Below are positions 1 through 8,254 of a stretch of DNA of 44,307 nt, in pieces. The first letter of the stretch is position 1. Every line of letters starts with the position of its first letter. The DNA comes from Bacteroidales bacterium. Its GTDB lineage: Bacteria; Bacteroidota; Bacteroidia; Bacteroidales; WCHB1-69. The stretch covers positions 1-44,307 of the forward strand of contig JAGCVQ010000026.1 of the NCBI GenBank assembly GCA_017962275.1, written 5' to 3'. Made by a program: the position numbers and the translations under genes. Under the pieces are notes generated by a model. That model had not been told where the DNA came from. It searched no databases and worked only from the letters and a program-made list of their open reading frames with translations.

Positions 1-1
1 C

Positions 2-3000
2 TGTAAGAATACCGGCACGATGAGAGTCACCGTAAATGTGCCTGTAGATTCGGCTTTTACAATTGATACTTGCGGCAACTACACTTGGCACGGAACGACC
101 TATACAGTCTCAGGCAACTACACTAACAGCCACGAGGATGCCAACGGATGCACCCAAGTGGACACCTTGCACTTGACGATTAATCATACTACCTATGGCG
201 ATACTACGGCGGTCGCTTGCGGAAGCTTCGATTGGTATGAGCATACGGGCATTACCCAATCGTGCGAGAATTTGACCCATACGTTTCCCAACATCGCTGG
301 CTGCGATAGCGTGGTGACGTTGCACCTGATTGTAAACACAACTGAAGGAACTCAGGTTTTTGATACTATCTGTGAAGGAGACATGTATCCATTCTTCGGC
401 CAGCTACTTGATTCGACTGGTGTGTACACTGATACGTTGTTTTCATCGAAGGGTTGTGACAGTGTGGTAACTCTTTTTTTAACGGTAAACCCCACCTATG
501 ACTCTTCTATCACGAGAATAATCTGTCAAGGCGATTCCGTTGTGTTTAATGGAGTCACCTTGAAGTCCTCGGGTGTTTATGTTGACACGTTACAATCATC
601 AGGGAACGGTTGTGATAGCATTGTGACATTGTACCTCACAGTGAACCCTTTGCCGACCGCGCAGATTATCCCAACAGCAGCAACGATATGTGAAGGGGAT
701 AGCGTCACCCTAACGGCCGTTGGAGGCACTACTTACATTTGGTCGAAAGATGACATGATACTTGACAAAACACATACCTTGATTGTTAAGGAAACAGGTG
801 CTTACTCGGTCGAAGTCACTGACACCAATAATTGTTCCGCAATGGCAAACTTTACGTTGACAGTTAACTCACTCCCGAACGTTAGCATAAGTGATAACAC
901 CTCGATCTGTCAAGGCCAGACAACCACCCTTGCTGCTTCTGGTGACGGCAGCTATCTCTGGAGTAATGCCTCCACGCAGACCAGCATCAGTGTTAGTCAA
1001 AGCGGAACTTATACGGTCACAGTTACGAACATGCATAATTGTTCAGCCACTGCTTCTGTCACCGTCACCGTCAACCCACTTCCCATCGTGACCATCACTG
1101 GCGAAAGCAGCATCTGCAAAGACGACTATGCGACGCTTACTGCAACCGGTGCGAGTACGTACCGATGGAATGATGGCAATACGAGTTCTACCAAGACGGT
1201 CAATTCAAATAGCGCGACCACGCTTACTTATTTCGTTACGGGTACGGATAACAATAGTTGTTCGAATACTGCCAACAAGACAGTTACCGTCAATCCAACT
1301 TACAATATCACAGTTTACGACACCATCTGTGATGGTGAAAGCTACAACTTTTTTGGCCAAAGCATAGACTACTCCGTCGGTACAAATACGTTCATAGATA
1401 CGTTGCATACGACTAAGGGCTGCGACAGTGTCATTACCTTGACCTTGACGGTGTATCCGACCTATGACGTTGATACTGCTGCAACCATCTGTCAGGGTGA
1501 TACGTTCCATTTTCTCGACCATCATCTTACAACAGCCGGCAATTACACTTACGTTTTGCAAAGTGTGAACGGCTGTGACAGCGTGATTACCCTTTCTTTA
1601 ACGGTTGACCCAAGCTATCACAGATACATTACAGACACCATCTGCCAAGGCAACACATTCGACTTCAATGGCCGATCGATTTCAACCACAGGCATCTATA
1701 CAGACACATTGCAGACGGTCAAAGGTTGCGACTCCATTGTCACCTTGACCCTCGTTGTCAAACCGAAACATTACTCGGAACTGACCGTAACAGCTTGCGA
1801 TAGCTATAGTTGGAATGACTTGACCTATACTTCGACAGGTGACTATGTACAAACCTTTACAGGATCAAATAATTGTGATTCCATCGTTACATTACATTTG
1901 ACGATAATTCAAAGCAGTACGGCTGTTGACAGTATAACGGCCTGTGATTCATATACTTGGATTAACGGGGTTACATATACAACGAGCAATTATAATGCGA
2001 CATATACGCTTACCAATGCCGCCGGTTGTGATTCGATAGTCACGTTACACCTGACCGTCAACTACAGTGATGTTGGCGATACCACAGCGTTCGCTTGCAA
2101 CAGCTTTGATTGGTACGAACATACCCATCTTACTACGACTGGCGAATACACCCACATATTCGAGAATGCTGCCGGTTGCGACTCGGTTGTGACCCTCCAC
2201 TTGACTGTCGGTCACGACAACACGGGCGACACGACAGCTTTCGTGTGCGACAGTTTCGACTGGTTTGAATATACGAATATCACCCAAAGTGGCGATTACA
2301 CCCATACCTTCACGAATGCCAGCGGTTGCGACTCGGTGGTGACCCTGCATCTGACTATCAGAAATAGCAACACGGGCGAAATCGAAGCCGTCGCATGCGA
2401 CAGCTACGACTGGTACGAACATACAAATATCACCACCTCAGGCGATTACACTCACATATTTACGAATGCCGCCGGTTGTGATTCTGTCGTGACGTTGCAT
2501 TTGACAGTCAATCACAGTGCCATGGGCGATACGACTGCCGTGGAGTGCGAAAGTTTCATCTGGCACGGTGTGGAATACACGTCAACCCCGACCGTCGCTC
2601 CGAAATTCACTTACCAGACGGTGAAGGGCTGTGATTCTGTTGTGACCCTGCATCTGACCATTTATAAACCGCAACATACCGATACCACTGTGGTGGTGTG
2701 CGATGAATATTTTTGGAATGGTGCCACATATACCGGAAGTGGAACCTATACGTTCTCGCATGCGGATGCCGACGGCTGTATTCAAGTGGACACCCTCCAC
2801 CTCACAATCTACCCTTCCTTTATCCTCCAGCTCTCGGAGACAATCTGCCAGAGTGAATTGCCGTACCATTATCTCAACGGCGAAATAGATACCACATTTG
2901 AGACGGGAACACCTCAATCTTCAGAGGTGGACTTTGTGCTTTCAACCGTCAATGGATGCGACAGCGTCATCTCGCTCAGCCTCACCGTCGTCCCCTCTTC

Positions 3001-3484
3001 CTTGCAACAACTCTCCATCGTCGCCAAAACCCATGCCGACGGCACTCCCTATATGCTGATCTACCCGCAGGCGGGGCTTCTCTATCAATGGTATCGGGAC
3101 GGTGACGCGATTTCCGGGGCGACGGGACAGTATTACGTTCCGGAGGATGACCTGCAGACCTCCACTGCTTGTTACCGGGTGCTTGTGCGGCCTGATATTC
3201 TGCATTGCGGCATCATGACGGATTGTTGGGTAAAAACGGATGCTTCCGCCGCAAAAGTGTGCATCCTCCCCAATCCCAATGACGGCAGGTTCAGATTGCT
3301 GCTGCCAGCCGATGCGGTCAGCGTGCGCATCTTCAATGCCAACGGTCAGCTGGTGCTGGCTCAGGAGACGACGGGGGAAATCGAGCTTAACATCTCAGCC
3401 GACCTCGCGAACGGGCTCTACATGGTGCAGGTGCAGCGCGAAAACGGCGAAATCAATACCGAAAAATTAGTAATTAACCGATAA
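2..3484 (+). CDS. Repetitive cell-surface adhesin with type IX secretion C-terminal domain (5' partial)
   Basis: The reading frame is open from base 2, before the first ATG at 20, so this is the C-terminal part of a larger protein that starts outside the window. About 13 units end in a variant of GCDSVVTLHLTVN, typically preceded by a DTTAxxCDSFDW-like stretch. Around residues 215-430 there are three PKD-like modules (ICEGDSVTL...NNCSA). The last 75 or so residues (ILPNPNDGRF... NGLYMVQV... EKLVINR) match the type A sorting domain recognised by the Bacteroidota type IX secretion system, so the product should cross the outer membrane and be anchored to, or released from, the surface. Similar repeats occur in SprB-like gliding and adhesion proteins. 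It ends 22 bases before the ubiquitin-like gene, with no terminator or promoter seen in the gap. The ligand is unknown. Confidence 0.85.
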   Translation, partial: CKNTGTMRVTVNVPVDSAFTIDTCGNYTWHGTTYTVSGNYTNSHEDANGCTQVDTLHLTINHTTYGDTTAVACGSFDWYEHTGITQSCENLTHTFPNIAGCDSVVTLHLIVNTTEGTQVFDTICEGDMYPFFGQLLDSTGVYTDTLFSSKGCDSVVTLFLTVNPTYDSSITRIICQGDSVVFNGVTLKSSGVYVDTLQSSGNGCDSIVTLYLTVNPLPTAQIIPTAATICEGDSVTLTAVGGTTYIWSKDDMILDKTHTLIVKETGAYSVEVTDTNNCSAMANFTLTVNSLPNVSISDNTSICQGQTTTLAASGDGSYLWSNASTQTSISVSQSGTYTVTVTNMHNCSATASVTVTVNPLPIVTITGESSICKDDYATLTATGASTYRWNDGNTSSTKTVNSNSATTLTYFVTGTDNNSCSNTANKTVTVNPTYNITVYDTICDGESYNFFGQSIDYSVGTNTFIDTLHTTKGCDSVITLTLTVYPTYDVDTAATICQGDTFHFLDHHLTTAGNYTYVLQSVNGCDSVITLSLTVDPSYHRYITDTICQGNTFDFNGRSISTTGIYTDTLQTVKGCDSIVTLTLVVKPKHYSELTVTACDSYSWNDLTYTSTGDYVQTFTGSNNCDSIVTLHLTIIQSSTAVDSITACDSYTWINGVTYTTSNYNATYTLTNAAGCDSIVTLHLTVNYSDVGDTTAFACNSFDWYEHTHLTTTGEYTHIFENAAGCDSVVTLHLTVGHDNTGDTTAFVCDSFDWFEYTNITQSGDYTHTFTNASGCDSVVTLHLTIRNSNTGEIEAVACDSYDWYEHTNITTSGDYTHIFTNAAGCDSVVTLHLTVNHSAMGDTTAVECESFIWHGVEYTSTPTVAPKFTYQTVKGCDSVVTLHLTIYKPQHTDTTVVVCDEYFWNGATYTGSGTYTFSHADADGCIQVDTLHLTIYPSFILQLSETICQSELPYHYLNGEIDTTFETGTPQSSEVDFVLSTVNGCDSVISLSLTVVPSSLQQLSIVAKTHADGTPYMLIYPQAGLLYQWYRDGDAISGATGQYYVPEDDLQTSTACYRVLVRPDILHCGIMTDCWVKTDASAAKVCILPNPNDGRFRLLLPADAVSVRIFNANGQLVLAQETTGEIELNISADLANGLYMVQVQRENGEINTEKLVINR
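140..2998 (+). repeat. Degenerate protein-coding repeats in the adhesin
   Basis: Roughly 200-base units each encode a GCDS(V/I)(V/I)TLxLTV ending. At least 13 copies are readable, plus two variants with the ending GC(T/I)QVDTLHLTI near 150 and 2775. The copies between about 2060 and 2510 are the most alike, which suggests recent duplication there. Confidence 0.8.
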
Positions 3485-3506
3485 ATTCATCAAAAAAACA
3501 AAGAAA

Positions 3507-3827
3507 ATGGAAAGAGACGACTTTTACCTCAGAGTGCATTACAAGAACAAGACCATCCGCTATAAGCTGATTGATCCCAACGCCACGTTGAATGTGCTGA
3601 TGCAGAACCTGCGCCACAGCACGGATGAGAACGGAAAAGCCATTTTTGACCTGCCGAACGTCGATAAAGACGGGGTGGTGGTGGAATATTTCTTCGGTAA
3701 GAAAGACGAGAACGACAATTTCATCATCCTGAACCCTAAAATCGGTAAAACGGAGTGCTGCCTGCGCGACTACAACGTGAAAAGCGGTGACACTTTGGAA
3801 GTGATTATGGATCCCATTGCTGGCTAA
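3507..3827 (+). CDS. Ubiquitin-like beta-grasp protein
   Basis: This 106-residue protein has the layout of a ubiquitin-like modifier: an N-terminal beta hairpin (YLRVHYKNKTIRYKL), a helix-like stretch (ATLNVLMQNLRHS), and a C-terminal half that lines up without gaps to the end of ubiquitin (LRDYNVKSGDTLEVIMDPIAG compared with LSDYN...STLHLVLRLRGG). The chain stops at Ala-Gly, so a C-terminal glycine is already exposed and could be adenylated by the E1 encoded at 11967. It lacks the usual di-glycine. The internal loop around residues 40-65 is longer than in ubiquitin. The E2 gene follows 6 bases later. A YukD/EsaB-like non-conjugated protein is the main alternative, but the adjacent E2, E1 and JAMM genes favour a conjugated modifier. 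Confidence 0.83.
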   Translation: MERDDFYLRVHYKNKTIRYKLIDPNATLNVLMQNLRHSTDENGKAIFDLPNVDKDGVVVEYFFGKKDENDNFIILNPKIGKTECCLRDYNVKSGDTLEVIMDPIAG

Positions 3828-3833
3828 AAAATT

Positions 3834-4433
3834 ATGAGAGAAGTAGAAAAATACAAAGACAAACATTTTATTGGTCGGAATGCACGGCTTCTGAACGAAT
3901 GGATGTCTATCGACGAACGCTATATGCACAATCCGGAGGTGAGCTACATTATCCGGAAACGGAATGCCGAAGGACTCCCTGTTATCTATGAAATCATCTT
4001 CAACATCAAGTCGTTCTGCGGGGTGGGGGAGGCTGACGAGAACGGATGGCAGCGGCCGCTTTTCCACGACGAGTTCATCATGCGCATCATCATCCCCAAC
4101 AACTATCCGGGCGTGGATTCCAAGCTGGAGTTCAAGTTCCTCACCCAGACCCCCACGGGTTTCAAGATACCCCATCCGTGGCATCCGAACATCCGCTATT
4201 TCGGGGATTTCGCCGGACTGGTGTGTCTGAACACCAACGCCTGCGGAAGCTATACCGATTTGTCGTTTTACATCAACCGGGTGGTTTCCTATCTGAAATA
4301 CGAGAAGTACCACGCTTTGAATACGCCTCCTTATCCGCAAGACAACAAGGTGGCGGAGTGGGTGCTGGACCAGGCGGAACCCAACGGCTGGATTACGGAA
4401 CTGCAGGAGTATCATAATTTACAAAACGAGTAA
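3834..4433 (+). CDS. E2 (UBC-fold) ubiquitin-like conjugating enzyme
   Basis: A 199-residue protein with the core E2 signature. HPN occupies residues 117-119, and the predicted catalytic cysteine is Cys131 in GLVCLN, matching the HPN...G.(I/V)CL pattern of eukaryotic E2s. Upstream, the FIMRIIIPNNYP segment matches the E2 strand that leads into the conserved Y-P turn. The spacing from Asn119 to Cys131 is about four residues longer than in typical E2s. An expected C-terminal helical part follows (SFYINRVVSYLKYE). The enzyme would take the ubiquitin-like protein from the E1 as a thioester and pass it to a lysine, probably with the RING protein of this operon. It lies between the modifier gene (6-base gap) and an exported protein (6-base gap). 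Confidence 0.87.
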   Translation: MREVEKYKDKHFIGRNARLLNEWMSIDERYMHNPEVSYIIRKRNAEGLPVIYEIIFNIKSFCGVGEADENGWQRPLFHDEFIMRIIIPNNYPGVDSKLEFKFLTQTPTGFKIPHPWHPNIRYFGDFAGLVCLNTNACGSYTDLSFYINRVVSYLKYEKYHALNTPPYPQDNKVAEWVLDQAEPNGWITELQEYHNLQNE

Positions 4434-4439
4434 AAGACA

Positions 4440-5840
4440 ATGAAAAAATATTTGCTGATTTTCTTTTCGATTCTCTGTCTGAATGCGCTTGTTGCGCAGA
4501 ATGACGTGGTGCTCTCCTATACAGTGGAGCCTGAGAAAACACAACATATCCCGGTCATTCTTCGGGGACCCTCCAACGACTGCCCAAGCATCCCTTTGAT
4601 GTTGGAGGCCACATACGATCCCCAACAGGACTTTATTACGGTGGTGGTGCATAGCCGCTACGAGAGGCCGCTCAAGAAGAAAGACCAGATCACACACCTT
4701 TGGTGCCCCTCATCCCTGAGTGGGAGCCAGCTTGACGACCAAATGCTGACCGAACATTTCAAACAGTTTTACAGGTCTAAACTGAGCATGACGGCGGATA
4801 TGAAGTCCCAACTGAAAGCGGGCTTTACGCCCAAGCCCGCTTTTGAGTGTGTCAATGGATGGCTGTATAATGAGAAAGAGTCGGATCTGATGATGAACCT
4901 CGCGCCCGACAGGGTGATTGTCCTTAAAATCAAAATCACCAACGCAAGCGTGCCTACCATCTTGAAAATCAACAATATAATTCCGATCAAGGCGAAGTAC
5001 GATTTCCCGCAATTCTTCAACAAAGTCTCGTTGCAATACATTTCCAACAACTTCTCCATTTCGTTGAAATTGCCGGAAAGCAATTGCTTCGGACAGCACG
5101 AAATGATCAGCAAATACAGGCAATGGAATGAGAGCTTGACCAATGATTATCAGAAACTCCTTGATTTTCAAATTGAAAAGAGGGATCCTTCAGGTACTTC
5201 CAAAGAGGTTGTCTTGAAGAAGTTGGAACTGTTGAACAAATATGAGACCGCCCGTAAGGGGATTGTGGAAACCGATTGCGGGGAGTTGACGCAGGAGTAC
5301 GCTACTTTCTACCGTTACTATGACAAGATTGGGGAAGGCATTGTGACAGCGGACTCCTTGCAACGGATGATTACGCAGATGGATGTGCTTATTGATGATA
5401 TCTCCATCGCCAAGAACACTGGCAATGGCAAAGCGTGCCGTAAATACAAGGAAGGCGCGGCCAAGTTCAATGATGTGACGGTGGATGAGACGTTATACAA
5501 GGATTTCCCTGAATTGAAAAGTCTGGCAAAGCGTTTTATAGAACGGAGGCAGATGCTGAACAACCTGAAATGTCCCGGATCCGGCGGTGAACAGGTGCCC
5601 GGAACCGGTGGCCGGTGCAATTTTGACTCCGAGAAAATCAAGTCCGCCACATTGAAAATCAACAGTCTGCTGAATGAATACCGCGTCAAGAAAGTCAAGA
5701 ACGAGCAAAAGTTCTATGCTGTTGTGAAAGAGGCGGATGCCTACCTGAAAGGCTTTTCGGATCCGTGCACGAAAAAATATCAAAAAGTCATCCAACAATA
5801 TCAGGATGCCAAAAAGGCATATCAGAATGTCGTAAAATAG
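4440..5840 (+). CDS. Exported protein of unknown function in the ubiquitin-like operon
   Basis: I do not recognise this 466-residue protein. It starts with a clear signal peptide (MKKYLLIFFSILCLNALVAQ), so it should be periplasmic or at the outer membrane. Residues about 20-215 look like mixed beta structure; the rest is mostly charged and helical, with a short glycine-rich break (PGSGGEQVPGTGG) near residue 382 that probably separates two helical segments. No transmembrane segment follows the signal peptide and no enzyme motif is visible. It starts 6 bases after the E2 stop and ends 4 bases before the next gene, so it is very likely co-translated with the conjugation genes. A structural or ligand-binding role in the envelope part of the system is an inference from position only. 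Confidence 0.7.
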   Translation: MKKYLLIFFSILCLNALVAQNDVVLSYTVEPEKTQHIPVILRGPSNDCPSIPLMLEATYDPQQDFITVVVHSRYERPLKKKDQITHLWCPSSLSGSQLDDQMLTEHFKQFYRSKLSMTADMKSQLKAGFTPKPAFECVNGWLYNEKESDLMMNLAPDRVIVLKIKITNASVPTILKINNIIPIKAKYDFPQFFNKVSLQYISNNFSISLKLPESNCFGQHEMISKYRQWNESLTNDYQKLLDFQIEKRDPSGTSKEVVLKKLELLNKYETARKGIVETDCGELTQEYATFYRYYDKIGEGIVTADSLQRMITQMDVLIDDISIAKNTGNGKACRKYKEGAAKFNDVTVDETLYKDFPELKSLAKRFIERRQMLNNLKCPGSGGEQVPGTGGRCNFDSEKIKSATLKINSLLNEYRVKKVKNEQKFYAVVKEADAYLKGFSDPCTKKYQKVIQQYQDAKKAYQNVVK

Positions 5841-5844
5841 CGGT

Positions 5845-6618
5845 ATGAGAACACGTAGGACCCTTGTCGTTATATGGTTTTTCTTGTTGGCGTTGACACC
5901 CACTTGGGCGTTTTCGCAGAGTGGTTATGCGGATTCGGTCAAGGAGATCAAGAGCGAGCTGAAAAACTATTTGTCGCAGTTGGAGACCATCGAGAAAAAT
6001 CTCGTCACCTATTCGGATTACGAGCTCTACTCCAGCACATATCGGGATTGCGTGGAGCGGATGGACGTTTATTATGAGACCAACAAATCGTTTATCACAC
6101 TTGAAAGTCAGTTGTTGTTCGACATTTGGTCGGAAATCAAAGATTTGCGTGAAGACATAGATGAGAAGATTGAGACACTCCGGCAGGAAGCCCAGGCCGA
6201 GGCCCTCACACGGGAGCTAGAGACGGATTTTTCATTGACCGCTCTCAAATACGATCAATTCGCTGCAACCTTCCAGCAGCTGCCCCAAATGAAGAGAAAG
6301 GTCGCCAAAGACACCCTCGCTGCATTGAAAAGCAGAGACATGGAGCTTTATCCGGTCTATGCCGCACAAAAAATCCAGCACAAGGACATTATCGCGCAAA
6401 ACCCGCTTCTGGACTCCCTTTGCAAGCGAATCGACAGCTGCCATAAAACCATCAGTGAAGCGCAGAACATTGAAACCGTCAAATGGGGTGACATCATTTT
6501 CAAAGTGACCATTGTGGCGGCTTTGTTGGCTTTCTTGATAAATCTTATTGTGAGTAAGAAAAAACTTAATAATCAGCTGAATGGAAAGAAGAAAAATAAA
6601 CATATACCATCGATATAG
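5845..6618 (+). CDS. Coiled-coil periplasmic protein with C-terminal membrane anchor
   Basis: A 257-residue protein of unknown function. An N-terminal hydrophobic signal (about residues 7-24, ending TWAFSQS) is followed by about 190 residues rich in Lys, Glu, Leu and Gln with heptad-like spacing (VKEIKSELKNYLSQLETIEKN, shown only in part), suggesting long helices. A single membrane segment (IIFKVTIVAALLAFLINLIV) lies near residues 217-236, and the tail is strongly basic (KKKLNNQLNGKKKNKH). The predicted layout is periplasmic helices with a short cytoplasmic tail. It could act as a strut or partner for the membrane-anchored JAMM and RING proteins encoded next; that is inference. The gaps are 4 bases on each side. 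Confidence 0.7.
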   Translation: MRTRRTLVVIWFFLLALTPTWAFSQSGYADSVKEIKSELKNYLSQLETIEKNLVTYSDYELYSSTYRDCVERMDVYYETNKSFITLESQLLFDIWSEIKDLREDIDEKIETLRQEAQAEALTRELETDFSLTALKYDQFAATFQQLPQMKRKVAKDTLAALKSRDMELYPVYAAQKIQHKDIIAQNPLLDSLCKRIDSCHKTISEAQNIETVKWGDIIFKVTIVAALLAFLINLIVSKKKLNNQLNGKKKNKHIPSI

Positions 6619-6622
6619 TGCC

Positions 6623-8254
6623 ATGAAACGGTATCTTAGAATTGCAATCGCCGTCATGCTGTTGTCATGTACGGCCATGGTGTCGTCGGCTCAGAGCAAG
6701 GGTATTGCAGCCGTCTATTATGATGCCCAAACGCGGGAATTGACGATTGACAGACCGATGAATCTCTGCAAAATCATCTGCACGGAGGATATGCCTGTTG
6801 CGTTGAGACGATTTGTCGGTGATTCCTGCAAGATTTTGGAACAAAACAAGAAATACGTTGCTCCGAACATCACTCCCGAAGAGATGGCTGGCTACGATTC
6901 CCTCACGGTCTATTTCAGAAATGCGCAAAAGATGGAGGTTTATGATCAGCCTTACAGGGTGAAAATCGACATCCGAAACCTGATTGAGGAGGAAAAAGAG
7001 AAGGAGACGAAGAAAGTTCCGTTCTATGCCAAATGGCTTGCGCTGGGGAAATCGGTGATTTATTTCGCTTCGGGAGGCTTTCTGTTGCTGGTTGCGCTGT
7101 TGGTTACTCTGTTATTGCTTCGAAGGAAACGGAAAGTGAAGAATGACAGCACGGAGGAGAGCCTTCATGTGATGCAGGTGGTGGAGGAGGAGCAAAACGA
7201 TTATGCTGTCGGGTTGGACTATATTCGGGAGCATCCGGAGGGCTATTTTGCCGTGGATATGGAGGAGTTCAGTCTTGACACGGCGGTGAAGAAGGTCTAT
7301 TTTTCGCGGGAGGCGGTGAAAAGTCTCAACAGTTACTATAAGGCCTTCCTTGAGCAGCCTGAGCGCACCAACGAAACCGGATGCTACCTGATTGGTGGCT
7401 GGGAAACCGTGGACGGGAATGACGAGCAGTACAATATAAGTGTTGAAGAGATGGTGATTCCCGGCGATGATGCGGTTTACGACGAATATTCCCTGAATTT
7501 CGGGCTCAAAATCGGCATTAAGTTAGGAAGTGCCATCCGAAATCTTTGCGAGAAGACGGGTCGGGATTATGTGCACACCGTCTGGATGCACTCCCATCCG
7601 GGCTTAGGTCTGTTCCTGTCTTCCCATGATTTGGTGGTCCAGAAGCAGCTCGCTTACCCCGATGCGCCCAAACGCATGGTGGCCATCGTGATTGACACCA
7701 ACACTCCGAACTGGCAGATGGCCTTTTTCACGGCCAAGAACAGCGGGGTGATGAACAACAAGGAGGATTTGCTCAAAACCATCTCCTTTGACGTGCTGAA
7801 CGAGTGGAGCCGGCATAAGGCGGTCGCGGCGCCGTCGTCGGCCACGGTGGAAAACAGCCTCATCGTATCCACAGAAGATGCGCGGGACGAGTTTGCCTTT
7901 TCCGCCAAAACCATCAACCAGATTGACGATGCGGTTTATGCGGAGGCTGCGGAAGAATCCTGTCCTCTATATGGGGAGATTCGCCTGAACGAAGAGAAAA
8001 AGACCCGTGTGGTTACGGCATGCGGTATCTCTGGCGACGACAAGCAGATTGGCTTGCTGGTGGTGGATCCCGACACAGAGGAAGCCTTTGACCCGCATCG
8101 TTGCGACGAGAGCCTTACCCAAGTTGACTTCTGCTTGGTGTATCGTTCGGAACAAGAATGTTATGTGGTTTGGCAGAACGCTGATCGGAAAATCAGGTTT
8201 TTGCACACTTCCCTCAAGGAAATGAAGGAATGGACCCGAAGAAAAAGAGTATGA
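6623..8254 (+). CDS. Membrane-anchored JAMM/JAB deubiquitinase-like protein
   Basis: Starting at 6623 (543 residues) gives a good signal peptide (MKRYLRIAIAVMLLS...SSAQS); an in-frame ATG at 6581 would add 14 residues overlapping the previous gene. A periplasmic domain of about 115 residues is followed by a membrane segment near residues 143-168 (SVIYFASGGFLLLVALLVTLLLL) with a basic RRKRK stop-transfer. The cytoplasmic part carries an intact JAMM zinc-protease motif, H-x-H-x7-S-x2-D: His323, His325, Ser333 and Asp336. Glu261 in LIGGWET is the likely catalytic glutamate. Such enzymes cut isopeptide bonds of ubiquitin-like proteins or trim their precursors. Because the modifier already ends in Gly, deconjugation is the more likely role. 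The gene overlaps the RING gene by 4 bases (ATGA). Confidence 0.9.
   Translation: MKRYLRIAIAVMLLSCTAMVSSAQSKGIAAVYYDAQTRELTIDRPMNLCKIICTEDMPVALRRFVGDSCKILEQNKKYVAPNITPEEMAGYDSLTVYFRNAQKMEVYDQPYRVKIDIRNLIEEEKEKETKKVPFYAKWLALGKSVIYFASGGFLLLVALLVTLLLLRRKRKVKNDSTEESLHVMQVVEEEQNDYAVGLDYIREHPEGYFAVDMEEFSLDTAVKKVYFSREAVKSLNSYYKAFLEQPERTNETGCYLIGGWETVDGNDEQYNISVEEMVIPGDDAVYDEYSLNFGLKIGIKLGSAIRNLCEKTGRDYVHTVWMHSHPGLGLFLSSHDLVVQKQLAYPDAPKRMVAIVIDTNTPNWQMAFFTAKNSGVMNNKEDLLKTISFDVLNEWSRHKAVAAPSSATVENSLIVSTEDARDEFAFSAKTINQIDDAVYAEAAEESCPLYGEIRLNEEKKTRVVTACGISGDDKQIGLLVVDPDTEEAFDPHRCDESLTQVDFCLVYRSEQECYVVWQNADRKIRFLHTSLKEMKEWTRRKRV

Noticed and set aside
3474-4415. Long antisense open frame (313 residues) opposite the modifier and E2 genes
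   Set aside because: It is the mirror of two well-supported genes, has no recognisable domain and no start context of its own.
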